A stretch of DNA of 64,000 bases from JBBWZH01 sp035544115 (GTDB lineage Bacteria; Actinomycetota; Actinomycetes; Mycobacteriales; CADCTP01): contig OY970235.1 in NCBI GenBank assembly GCA_963714145.1, positions 2,108,001 to 2,172,000 of the forward strand. The letters run 5' to 3'. The notes under the pieces were generated by a model. It had not been told where the DNA came from. It ran no database searches and saw only the letters and a list, made by a program, of their open reading frames with translations. Each line of letters begins with the position of its first letter. Position 1 is the first letter of the stretch. The position numbers and the translations under genes were made by a program. Below, in pieces: positions 33,410-41,858 of the stretch.

Positions 33410-36400
33410 GTGCCGACCCATGAGCACGACGACGACCGGTCCGGCCCGGTGCCGGTCGACCGTCGGGCGCCCGACGTCGCGACCGGGGCGCCGGCCCGGC
33501 CGCGGGTGGGCGCCCATCCGCTAGCGCTGCTCCGCCTCCAGCAGAGTGCCGGCAACACCGCGGTGGCGCGGGCGGTGGCGGCGGACTACGCGACCAGACT
33601 GGTACCCCGCCGCCCCGGGTCCGGCCCGGACCGGCAACGCCGCCCGGCGGCGGAGCCCATCGCCGCGACGCGAGATCAGGACGGGCGGCACCAGCTGCCG
33701 GCCGAACCTGCGGGCGCGACGCAGGATCAGGACGGGCAGCACCGGCCGCCGGCGGAACCCGCGGGCGCGACGCAGGATCAGGACGGGCAGCACCGGCCGC
33801 CGGCGGAACCCGCGGGCGCGACGCAGGATCAGGACGGGCAGCACCGGCCGCCGGCGGAACCCGCGGGCGCGACGCAGGATCAGGACGGGCAGCACCGGCC
33901 GCCGGCCGAACCCGCGGGCGCGACGCAGGATCTGCAACCGCCGGGCGGGCCGGCGGGACCGGGGACGGATCCGGCGGCTCTGGATCGGCCGCCGGAAGCG
34001 CCCGACGCGGGGGAACCGCTGCCGGTCGCCCAGGCCGCGGCCGGCACCGCCGCGGTCCACCCGCCGCCCGCGCCGCCCCGGCGCCCGCCACGCCCGCACG
34101 CGGTCGCGGCGCTCAGCGCGCTGAAGGCGCCGCCGGTACGCCCGCCGCCCGCGCCGGTGACCGCCGCGCCGGCACCGGCCCCGGTGGTGTCCACCGACCA
34201 GCCGGCCGCCATCACCGCGGCCGGGCCGGAGGCGGCGGGGGCCGATCTCGGGGACGAGGCCGCGGGTCCGGTCCGTCCCGGCGAGAGCGACGACGAGCTC
34301 GCTCAGCTTGACGAGCAGGCCGAGGCCGCGCCGGCGGGCGGAGCGCCAGCCGGATCCGAACCCACTCCGCCGCCCGCGCCGGCGGACGAACCCGAGACGG
34401 ACGAACCCGAGACGGCCGGACCTGACACAGCCGGACCCGAGACAGCCGGACCTGACACAGCCGGACCCGAGACAGCCGGACCCGACGCGCCGGAATCCTC
34501 GGCGCCCGAGCCGCTCGGGCCCACCTCGGGCGGGCCGACCTCGGGCGGGCCCGAGGTGGGCGCGGACGCCGCGGCATCGGCCGCCGCCGGATCCGACGTC
34601 GACCTGGGCGGGCCGGACACCACGCCACCCGGCCAGGACCCGGAGGTCGCGGAGGCCGAGCAGGAGGAACAGTTCCAGCGCCAGGACGCCGAGGTCACCG
34701 CGGGCGAGGCGGGCGCGGACCAAGGTCTCGCGGCCGCCGCCGAGCAGGAGGCCGCGGAGGCCGCCGCTCCAGAGGCCGGACCGGAAGCCGGTCCGGAAGC
34801 CGCTCCAGAGGCCGGACCAGAAGTTGGTCCAGAAGTCGGGGAGGACCAACCGCCGGCCGGCGCGGGCGACGACCCGGCCGCGGCGGCCGACCCGGCCGCG
34901 GTCGATGACCCCGGGGCGGTACAGGCCGAGGCGGCGACCGCGGTCGACGGCGCCGGCGAGGACACCAGTGGCGACGGCGCCGCGGACGCCGCCGGCGGCG
35001 CGGGCGGCGGCGGCGGGGGCGGCGGCGGCGGGGACAGCTCGCCGGACACCGCGCCAGCACCCCCGCCGGACCTGTCCGGCGCCGATCCGGCGCACGCGCT
35101 CGCGGGCGCCGCGGCGCTCCCGCCGGCCCAGCTGGCCGGGTCGCTGGAGACCGTGGCGGCCGGCGCGTCCCGCACCGTGGCCGAGCAGCGGACGGAACTC
35201 GCGGCGAACCCGCCGGAGATCAGGCGCGGGGCCGGCGCGGCCGAACAGCCGGCGCCGGCAGCCCTGCCGTCCAGCGTGCCAGCGGTGCGCAAGGCCGCGG
35301 ACCGGTCGCCGGTCGCGGTACCGCAGCCGCGGCCGCTCCCGGCGGCGCCGGCCGCCCCGGTGGACCGGGCGCCGACCCCGCGGATCACCGAGACGGCCGA
35401 GGGGACGGTCAGCCCGGACGCGGCTCGCGACGTCCAGTCGTCGGTACGCGGTCTCCCGACGTCCGACCCGGGCCTCGCCGTCACCCCGGGCGCGGCGCCC
35501 CGGCTGGCCCTGTCCGGGGACGCCGACGTCGCGCAGGTCGGCGAGCAGCAGGCACACGTCGACCAGACGCTGGGCCACGCCGCGGCGGAAGGGCAGGCCG
35601 ACGCCGCCGCGCCGATGGGCGAGGACCGGATCTACCCGACCGTGCCGGCGACCACCCTGCGGGCCGACGTGGCGGCGGCCCCGGGTGGCGCCGCGCCCGC
35701 GTCGGCGGCGTCGGAGGTCGGCGCCGCCGCGGACTCCGAGGCGGTGTCCGTCGTCGCGGCGCAGGAGAAGGGCGACGAGATCCGCGGTGCGGTGACCCAG
35801 GGCGCCGCGCAGATCACCGCGACCCGGGCCGACCACGCGCGCCAGTCCGCCGAGGAGCGGCAGCGCTCGGCCCAGGAGATCGCCGGGCTCGACCGCACCC
35901 ACGCCCAGGAGCAGGCCGCCGAACGCGCTCAGGCCAACACCGAGGTGCAGGCGCACCGTCGACAGTGGACAGCCGAGCAGTCGGCGCTGGTGGCCAGCCA
36001 CCGGGCCGAGGCGGGCACCGTGGCCGGCGGTGCCCGGCAGTCGGTCGTCCAGGAACAGACCCAGGCGGAGCAGGAGGCGGCCGCGCACCACCGGGCCGGC
36101 GAGGAGGAGGCGGCCCAGGCCCGCCAGGAGGGTGAGCAGGAGGCCGGCCGGGCCCGCGCGGAGGGCGCGCAGGAGTCCGCCGGCGGCGGCTTCTTCAGCT
36201 GGGCGGCGTCGGCCATGAAGTCGCTGGTCGACAAGGTGAAGAACGGCGTCAAGGCGGCGTTCGAGAAGGCGCGGTCACTGGTGCGGGCCGCCATCCAGAA
36301 GGCCCAGCAACTCGCGACCGCGGTCATCGAACGGGCCCGGCAGGCCGTGGTGGCCGCCATCCGGCTCGCCGGCGCGGCGCTGGTGGCGATCGGCGACCGG

Positions 36401-38293
36401 CTGCTGGCCGCGTTCCCCGGCCTCCGCGACCGGTTCCGCAAGGCGATCCAGGACCGGGTGAAGGCGGCGGAGGCCGCGGTGAACCGGCTCGCCGAGGGCC
36501 TGCAGCGCGGCGTGAAGAGCGCGCTGGACCTGCTCGGCAAGGGGCTGGACGCGGCGCTGGGCCTGCTGGAGAAGGGGATGCTCGCCGCGGTCGACGCCGT
36601 CAAGAGCGTCGTCAAGGGCGCGCTGGACTTCGCCAGGAAGGCGATCGACGCGCTCGGCACGTTCGCGGTCCTCGCCAAGGACATCGCCAAGGGCCCCGGT
36701 CGGTGGATCTCGATGCTCGGCTCGTCGGTGGTCAGCGGCATCCGTGACCACCTGTGGGGAGCGCTGAAGAAGGCCGTCAAGGAGTGGTTCAACAGCAAGG
36801 TCGAGGAGGTCACCGGGTTCGGCCAGACCGTGTGGAACCTGCTGAAGAAGGGCGGCATCGCCCTCGCGCAGGTCGGCAAGATGGTGTGGCAGGGCGTCGT
36901 CGCCGCGATCCCCACCGCGCTGATCGCGATCCTGGTCGAGAAGCTCGTGTCGATGATCGTGCCCGCCGCCGGCGCCGTCCTCGCGATCATCCAGGGCATC
37001 CAGGCGGCGTGGGGCGCGATCCAGCGGGTCATCCAGGCCATCTCGGCGTTCGTCGCGTTCCTCAAGGGGGTGCTCGGCGGCAGCGGGCCGGTGCTGTTCG
37101 CCAACGCCCTCGCGGCGACCGCCGTGGCGGTCATCGAATTCGTCGCGCAGTGGCTGCTGAAGAAGCTCAAGGGCGCGGCGACCGGCGTTGGCGGCAAGCT
37201 GCGGGCGATCGCGAAGCGGATCGGCCAGCGGCTCAAGGCGATCGGCAAGGCGATCGCCGGCGGGGCGAAGAAGGCAGCCGGCGCGGCCATGCGGGCGGTG
37301 CGGGCGGTCGGTCGGGGCATCGTCCGCGGGGCGAAGGCGGTCGGCCGCGGCGTCGCCCGCGGCGCCCGCTACCTGGAGGGGAAGCTCGGCCGTTTCGGCG
37401 CGGCGATCGGCCGTGGCGTCCGCGGCGCCGCGGCGGCGGTGCGGAAGCAGTGGGAGAAGCTCAAGGCCAAGTTCCGGGAGTGGCGGGAGAAGCTCAAGAA
37501 GAAGTGGGACGACTGGAAGGCGAAGCGGGAGGAGCGCAAGCGGGCCCGGCAGGAGAAGGCGTTCGCGGCGGCCGAGGCGGCGTTCGCGAAGCTGTTCGGC
37601 AGCGGCGCGAGCAAGGCCAAGGCCAAGGCGCTCGGGCTCTACCTGCGGATCCGCCACTTCTTCCACGAGATGACGGTCTCCGGCGGCAAGCAGCTCAGCG
37701 TCGAAGCGGGCTTCAGCCCCAAGAAGAAGGTCAGCGAGGCGACCGAGGAGACCCGGGAGGACGCGCAGGAACGCCATCCCGACGCCACCGTCGTGCTGGT
37801 GTCGGCGCTGAAGTTCGAGAAGCTGCGGATCGCGGACATCATGCTCGCGGCCGACCGCGCGAAGCTGGCGACGATGATGCGGGACGCGCTGCGGGCGTCG
37901 GGCCGGCCGTACACGGCGGCCGCCGTCCGGAACATGGTGGCCAGCATCGTGGAGCCGACGATCACCCTGGTCACGCCCTCGGGCAACGTCAAGAAGTACT
38001 ACCGGGAGCTGTACGCGGAGCGCTACGGCGCCGCGCTGAACACGGTGCACCACGCCTTCCCGGTCTACCTCGGCGGCGACAACCGCCCGGAGAACCTGAT
38101 CGACGTGGCGTCCGCCCTGCACACCGCGATCCACCAGCTGTTCTCCGCGGTGAACCGGGGGATCGAGGGGCACATGCGGCTCGACCCGACCGTGCTGCGC
38201 GGCCAGTTCCTGCCGGACATGGGCACCGCGGTGGCGATCGTCCACCCCACCGGCGAGATCGAGTTCGAGCGGCTCAAGTACTACAGTAAGTGA
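33410..38293 (+). CDS. Giant toxin-like protein with injection-system N-terminal motif and HNH-like C-terminus
   Basis: The 1627-residue protein carries LLRLQQSAGNTAVARAV at 40-56. This is the LQRxAGNxAV-type motif found at the start of many DUF4157 and eCIS-associated cargo proteins. Then come 17-residue tandem repeats (~80-174), long acidic Pro/Ala/Glu-rich low complexity (~175-600), a coiled coil (~780-925) and an amphipathic/hydrophobic helical region (~930-1250). A very basic helical stretch (~1260-1400) and a C-terminal domain with VHHAFPVYLGGDNRPENLI, H1571 and H1575 (AxHTAIHQ) follow; the latter pattern fits HNH/ββα-metal nucleases. The GTG 33410 start is uncertain. No contractile-injection structural genes are in the window. 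Confidence 0.7.
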   Translation: MPTHEHDDDRSGPVPVDRRAPDVATGAPARPRVGAHPLALLRLQQSAGNTAVARAVAADYATRLVPRRPGSGPDRQRRPAAEPIAATRDQDGRHQLPAEPAGATQDQDGQHRPPAEPAGATQDQDGQHRPPAEPAGATQDQDGQHRPPAEPAGATQDQDGQHRPPAEPAGATQDLQPPGGPAGPGTDPAALDRPPEAPDAGEPLPVAQAAAGTAAVHPPPAPPRRPPRPHAVAALSALKAPPVRPPPAPVTAAPAPAPVVSTDQPAAITAAGPEAAGADLGDEAAGPVRPGESDDELAQLDEQAEAAPAGGAPAGSEPTPPPAPADEPETDEPETAGPDTAGPETAGPDTAGPETAGPDAPESSAPEPLGPTSGGPTSGGPEVGADAAASAAAGSDVDLGGPDTTPPGQDPEVAEAEQEEQFQRQDAEVTAGEAGADQGLAAAAEQEAAEAAAPEAGPEAGPEAAPEAGPEVGPEVGEDQPPAGAGDDPAAAADPAAVDDPGAVQAEAATAVDGAGEDTSGDGAADAAGGAGGGGGGGGGGDSSPDTAPAPPPDLSGADPAHALAGAAALPPAQLAGSLETVAAGASRTVAEQRTELAANPPEIRRGAGAAEQPAPAALPSSVPAVRKAADRSPVAVPQPRPLPAAPAAPVDRAPTPRITETAEGTVSPDAARDVQSSVRGLPTSDPGLAVTPGAAPRLALSGDADVAQVGEQQAHVDQTLGHAAAEGQADAAAPMGEDRIYPTVPATTLRADVAAAPGGAAPASAASEVGAAADSEAVSVVAAQEKGDEIRGAVTQGAAQITATRADHARQSAEERQRSAQEIAGLDRTHAQEQAAERAQANTEVQAHRRQWTAEQSALVASHRAEAGTVAGGARQSVVQEQTQAEQEAAAHHRAGEEEAAQARQEGEQEAGRARAEGAQESAGGGFFSWAASAMKSLVDKVKNGVKAAFEKARSLVRAAIQKAQQLATAVIERARQAVVAAIRLAGAALVAIGDRLLAAFPGLRDRFRKAIQDRVKAAEAAVNRLAEGLQRGVKSALDLLGKGLDAALGLLEKGMLAAVDAVKSVVKGALDFARKAIDALGTFAVLAKDIAKGPGRWISMLGSSVVSGIRDHLWGALKKAVKEWFNSKVEEVTGFGQTVWNLLKKGGIALAQVGKMVWQGVVAAIPTALIAILVEKLVSMIVPAAGAVLAIIQGIQAAWGAIQRVIQAISAFVAFLKGVLGGSGPVLFANALAATAVAVIEFVAQWLLKKLKGAATGVGGKLRAIAKRIGQRLKAIGKAIAGGAKKAAGAAMRAVRAVGRGIVRGAKAVGRGVARGARYLEGKLGRFGAAIGRGVRGAAAAVRKQWEKLKAKFREWREKLKKKWDDWKAKREERKRARQEKAFAAAEAAFAKLFGSGASKAKAKALGLYLRIRHFFHEMTVSGGKQLSVEAGFSPKKKVSEATEETREDAQERHPDATVVLVSALKFEKLRIADIMLAADRAKLATMMRDALRASGRPYTAAAVRNMVASIVEPTITLVTPSGNVKKYYRELYAERYGAALNTVHHAFPVYLGGDNRPENLIDVASALHTAIHQLFSAVNRGIEGHMRLDPTVLRGQFLPDMGTAVAIVHPTGEIEFERLKYYSK
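33647..33931. repeat. 51-bp tandem repeat in the toxin N-terminus
   Basis: A degenerate first copy (33647-33697) is followed by four near-identical 51-bp units from 33698 and a partial sixth. Each encodes PAEPAGATQDQDGQHRP. Near-identity at synonymous positions indicates recent expansion. Confidence 0.9.
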
Positions 38294-38306
38294 TCATGGA
38301 GGAGGC

Positions 38307-39380
38307 ATGACACCTGCGTCCGAGCCGGCCGGCCGGCTCCGGCCGGTCTCGTCGCTGCCACCGGTGCGGCCACCGCTGCGGGTGGCCTGGGAGCAGGAGC
38401 TGGGCGACGCCGGCCGGGCCGTCCCGCCGGCGACCGGCGGCGAGGTCGTGGTGGGCCGCGGCGCCGGCACGGTCGCGGCGTTCAGCACGGTCGACGGCCG
38501 GCCGCTGTGGCGGGTCGACTTCGGCGCCGCCCCGGACGAGAGCGTCCTGGTCGGGACCGGGGAGGCGGTCGTCGCCGCCGCGGCGGACGGTGACGCCGTC
38601 GAGGTCGCCGCGCTGGCCTGGGCCACCGGCGAGCGGCGCTGGCACAGCCGGCTGCCCGGCGAGCCGGTCGCCGCCGGCCTCGGCGCGACCGCGACCGCCG
38701 TGCGCGTGCTCACCGGCGGCGCCGGGCAGCGGCTGCTGCACGAACTGGACCCGCGGACCGGCCGACCGCACCGGTCGGTGCCGGTCCCGCCGACCTGTGA
38801 GCGGCTGCTGGCGCGCCCGGCGCACACCCTGCTCGGCGCCCGCGATCTGGTGGGCGACGACGCCGGCCTGTACCGGCTGGCGGCCGACGCGCAGACTCCG
38901 GTCCGGCTCGACCCGGCCGGGGTGTGGAGCCTGCACCGCGGGGCGGTGGTCGACGTGGCGTCGGTCGGCGACTACGGCTCCGACGACCGCTACCTGCTCG
39001 CGCTCGACCCGGGCAGCGGCGAGCCGCGCTGGCGCCGGGACGCGCTGACCGAACTGGTCGCCGTCGACGGCGCCGAGGTGGCCTGCATGGAATCGGGCCC
39101 CGGCGCGGACGAGCAGGTGCTGGTGCTGCGCGCCGCCAGCGACGGCGACGAGATCTGGCGGGCCGAGCCACAGGAGTTCCTGTTCTCCTCCCAGGTGTTC
39201 TTCACCGGTGCCGCGGTCGGGGTCGTCGACATCGACGGCATCTGGTTCGCCGACCGGGTCACCGGCCGCGAGTTGGGCCGGGTGCCGCTGGAAGGGCTGG
39301 AGTCGCCGGGTCTGTGCGTCCAACCGGCCGGCCTGGTCTTCCGGCAGGCGGCCGGGCTCAGCTGCCTGCGGCAGGAGTGA
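38307..39380 (+). CDS. PQQ-like beta-propeller protein next to the toxin
   Basis: The 357-residue cytoplasmic protein has no signal peptide. It is built of repeated four-stranded blades with PQQ/quinoprotein-like tryptophans (TVDGRPLWRVDFG, WATGERRWHSRLPG, LDPGSGEPRWRRDAL, ASDGDEIWRAEPQ). It starts 13 bp after the toxin stop with GGAGGAGG directly before ATG 38307, and its TGA overlaps the start of the DUF4272-like gene. The location suggests an immunity or toxin-handling role; this is inference. An ordinary regulatory propeller is the alternative. Confidence 0.75.
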   Translation: MTPASEPAGRLRPVSSLPPVRPPLRVAWEQELGDAGRAVPPATGGEVVVGRGAGTVAAFSTVDGRPLWRVDFGAAPDESVLVGTGEAVVAAAADGDAVEVAALAWATGERRWHSRLPGEPVAAGLGATATAVRVLTGGAGQRLLHELDPRTGRPHRSVPVPPTCERLLARPAHTLLGARDLVGDDAGLYRLAADAQTPVRLDPAGVWSLHRGAVVDVASVGDYGSDDRYLLALDPGSGEPRWRRDALTELVAVDGAEVACMESGPGADEQVLVLRAASDGDEIWRAEPQEFLFSSQVFFTGAAVGVVDIDGIWFADRVTGRELGRVPLEGLESPGLCVQPAGLVFRQAAGLSCLRQE

Positions 39381-39961
39381 CGGGGCCCGGCACCGTCGCA
39401 CCGCTGCGGTCGCCGGCCGCGGCCCGCGACCGTGCCGCGGAGCTGGCCCGGCTGCTGCGCGGCCAGGCGACGGAAGCTGGCACGCCCGATGCCGGCCGGG
39501 ACCGCGAGGCGCTCGGCATGCTGGGCTGGGCGCTGGGCTGGCTGACCGGCGTCCCGGCGTACGACGTGGGCTTCGGGACGGACGAGGTGCTGGACGCCGT
39601 CCACGCCGGCCATCCGCGCGGCGACACCGGCTACGCCCGGTCGGAGCGCGCGATCCGGGCCGCCCGGGACCTCGCCGAGGCGTGGCACTGGCGGATCCGC
39701 ACCCAGGTGTTCGCGGAGGAGTTGGTCACCCGGGGCCTGGATCCGGTGGCGCTGGTCCGCCAGGTTGCCGAATACCAGCGGGAGCGGGCCGGTCTGGCCG
39801 TCGTGGACGGTGACTTCCAGGCGTTCGGCAAGCCGTTCCGGGACCTGGCGGCGGCCGAGTTCGACGCCGTCCTGCAGGTGACCCTGCAGCGGCACCGGGC
39901 CCTCAACTGGCTGTGCGGCCTGGCCCGGACCTGGGACGACGACGCGTCGCTGACGACGTGA
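39377..39961 (+). CDS. DUF4272-like protein, possible immunity factor
   Basis: The 194-residue helical protein has REALGMLGWALGWLTGVP and RSERAIRAARDLAEAWHWRIRTQ segments, which resemble the conserved core of DUF4272 proteins. That family often sits next to polymorphic toxins. The GTG start overlaps the propeller stop (GTGA), so all three genes 33410-39961 are co-transcribed. The family assignment is by eye and the immunity role is inferred from gene order. Confidence 0.6.
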   Translation: MTGPGTVAPLRSPAAARDRAAELARLLRGQATEAGTPDAGRDREALGMLGWALGWLTGVPAYDVGFGTDEVLDAVHAGHPRGDTGYARSERAIRAARDLAEAWHWRIRTQVFAEELVTRGLDPVALVRQVAEYQRERAGLAVVDGDFQAFGKPFRDLAAAEFDAVLQVTLQRHRALNWLCGLARTWDDDASLTT

Positions 39962-39965
39962 ACAG

Positions 39966-39999
39966 CCGCCACCCGGCAGCCTGCGCTGCCGGGTGGCGG
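39966..39999. terminator. Bidirectional hairpin terminator
   Basis: A 15-bp stem (CCGCCACCCGGCAGC paired with its complement) with loop CTGC begins 5 bp after the DUF4272-like stop. It lies 15 bp before the end of the convergent GH105 gene. Confidence 0.7.
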
Positions 40000-40013
40000 G
40001 TGGTTGGTGCGGG

Positions 40014-41594
40014 TCAGTGGGCGGTTCTGAGCAGCTGCTCGTTCATGATCAGGAACGCGCCCAGGCCGTGGAAGTCGTTGCTGGCGCGCGGCCGGTCGAA
40101 GTAGAAGCCGGTCGAGTCGTCGGCGTTGGTGCCGATGCAGATCTCGGTGAGGTTGGTGCGGCCGTCCGGGCCGAGCGAGATGCGGGCCAGCACGCCGGCG
40201 TAGCCGCGGTCGGCGTTGGCCTGGAAGCTGCTCGGCACGTAGCCGCGCTCGACCGCCCGCGAGAGCACGAACGTGTACATCGACGAGCACGAGGTCTCGG
40301 TCCAGTTGTTCGGGTTGCCACCCTGGTCGACCAGCTGGAACCAGCGGCCGCTGGCCGGGTCCTGGAAGCGGGCGAACGCGCCGACCAGGGTGCGGACGTT
40401 GTCGATCAGCGCCTGCCGCCGCGGGTGGTTGGCCGGCAGCGCCTCCAGCACGTCGATGGTGGCCATGCCGTACCAGCCGATGGCCCGGCACCAGGACAGG
40501 CCGTTGGTGTTGCCGAGTTCGGGGTGCACCCAGCTCGCGGTGAGCCCGCCCGGCTCGTCGTAGGCGTGGTAGAGCAGCCCGGCCGCGTTGCCCGAGGTGC
40601 GGAACAGGTGGTTGCCGTAGATCTGCAGCTGCCGCGCGGCCTCGTCGTTGCCGAAGGTGCTGTCGTTGAACGCCTGGCCGTACCGGATCAGGAACGGGTC
40701 GACCATGAACGTGCCGTCGCCCCAGAGCTGGCCCTGCCGGGAGTCCGAAGTGGAGTGCCAGAAGCCGCCGTCGGAGGTCCGCGGGTAGGTGTTCAGCCGG
40801 GTCCTGATCTTCTGCGCGGCGGTCCGGTACTTCGCCTGCCCGGTCTCCCGCCACAGGATGATCAGCAGGTTGCCGGACTGCATCGAGTCGAGGTTGTTGA
40901 AGCTCTGGCCGATGTTGCCGTTGCCGTCCACGAACCGGTCCGCCCAGGCCCTGATGTAGGCGAGGTACCGCGGGTCGTGGGTGCGCTGGTAGACCAGGTA
41001 CTGGCCGTACAGGTAGAGCCCCACCTGGTAGCCCCAGCCGCCGAGGTTGGCCGGGGTGAGCCGGGCCATCGTCGACTCGACCATCGCGGTCGACCAGTCG
41101 GTGCCGGCCGGGCCGGTCTGGTCGTCGACCTCCAGCCAGTCGACGTTCGGGCCGCCGTTGGCGGAGGTGGCGGTCGCCCGGATGGTGTTCGGGCCGGCGG
41201 CCAGCGCGGCGGTCAGCGTGCTGGTGGCCCAGCTGTCCCAGGAGCCGGTGCCGGCGAACGCGCGGCCGGCCGCGACGACCGTGCCGTTGACGGCGATGTC
41301 CATCGGGCGGTTGGCCGAGGTGCCGTTCGCGTAGCGCAGGGCGAGGGCGGCGGTGCCGGCCTGCGCCGCGGTCACGGTCCACTCGACGGAGCTGCCGACG
41401 GCGTTGGTGTAGTCCACGAAGCCGGTGCCGGAGAAGCCGGCGTGGTTGGCCGCGACGGTGCCGTTGGAGATCGTCGCGGTCTCCGCCTCGTGCCGCGACA
41501 CCGCGGCGTGCGCCGCCATGGTCGGCAGCAGGGGAGCCAGCAGAGCCGTCGCGGCGATCATGGCGACCGCGCCGGGTCGGCGGAAAAGGGACAC
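40014..41594 (-). CDS. CBM35-GH105 unsaturated rhamnogalacturonyl hydrolase, secreted
   Basis: The 526-residue exported enzyme has a signal peptide, a CBM35 module (~32-155, RHEAETATISNG) and a GH105 (alpha/alpha)6 barrel. The barrel shows DGGFWHSTSDSRQGQLWGDGTFM and SWCRAIGWYGMATIDVLEALPANHP, hallmarks of YteR-like hydrolases that remove unsaturated galacturonate from pectin lyase products. It would act on fragments made by the pectinases of this region. GTG 41594 has GGAGG 4 nt upstream. It is divergent from the GSDH gene across a palindrome at 41621-41640. Confidence 0.88.
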   Translation of the reverse strand: MSLFRRPGAVAMIAATALLAPLLPTMAAHAAVSRHEAETATISNGTVAANHAGFSGTGFVDYTNAVGSSVEWTVTAAQAGTAALALRYANGTSANRPMDIAVNGTVVAAGRAFAGTGSWDSWATSTLTAALAAGPNTIRATATSANGGPNVDWLEVDDQTGPAGTDWSTAMVESTMARLTPANLGGWGYQVGLYLYGQYLVYQRTHDPRYLAYIRAWADRFVDGNGNIGQSFNNLDSMQSGNLLIILWRETGQAKYRTAAQKIRTRLNTYPRTSDGGFWHSTSDSRQGQLWGDGTFMVDPFLIRYGQAFNDSTFGNDEAARQLQIYGNHLFRTSGNAAGLLYHAYDEPGGLTASWVHPELGNTNGLSWCRAIGWYGMATIDVLEALPANHPRRQALIDNVRTLVGAFARFQDPASGRWFQLVDQGGNPNNWTETSCSSMYTFVLSRAVERGYVPSSFQANADRGYAGVLARISLGPDGRTNLTEICIGTNADDSTGFYFDRPRASNDFHGLGAFLIMNEQLLRTAH

Positions 41595-41620
41595 CGTGCC
41601 TCCTACGTATCCAGTCGGCT

Positions 41621-41640
41621 ATCCGACCCAGTGGTCGGAT
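41621..41640. promoter_or_regulatory. Perfect palindrome ATCCGACC-N4-GGTCGGAT
   Basis: Eight-bp perfect arms around CAGT lie 27 bp upstream of the GH105 start, in the divergent region with the sugar dehydrogenase gene. A further ATCCGACC half-site lies at 41813-41820, just before the dehydrogenase start. A TTGACA hexamer lies at 41775-41780. This looks like the operator of a regulator controlling both genes. It shares the TCGGATG core with the candidate sites near fucD and the regulator at 28633. Confidence 0.55.
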
Positions 41641-41858
41641 GACCGGAGGTCCGACCGTTCGGGTGAACCTGCATCGACAGGGATACGCCGCCGCGTGTGG
41701 CTTGTCCACGATACGCAGTGGTTTTCGGCATATTCTCGCCCGGTCGGGGATGGGTCGGCGGAGTGGGGACACCGTTGACAGCGAGTCGATTTTGTGGGAT
41801 CACCATGCATAGATCCGACCTATCCTGATCTTTCTCCATGGATGTCTCAGGAGGACCC

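Noticed and set aside
31103..33517. 804-residue minus-strand frame opposite the polygalacturonase
   Set aside because: Antisense shadow; the plus frame has a signal peptide, GH28 motifs and a CBM35.
33521..36091. 856-residue minus-strand frame opposite the toxin
   Set aside because: High GC leaves the antisense frame open; its composition mirrors the toxin repeats and it has no start signal or domain.
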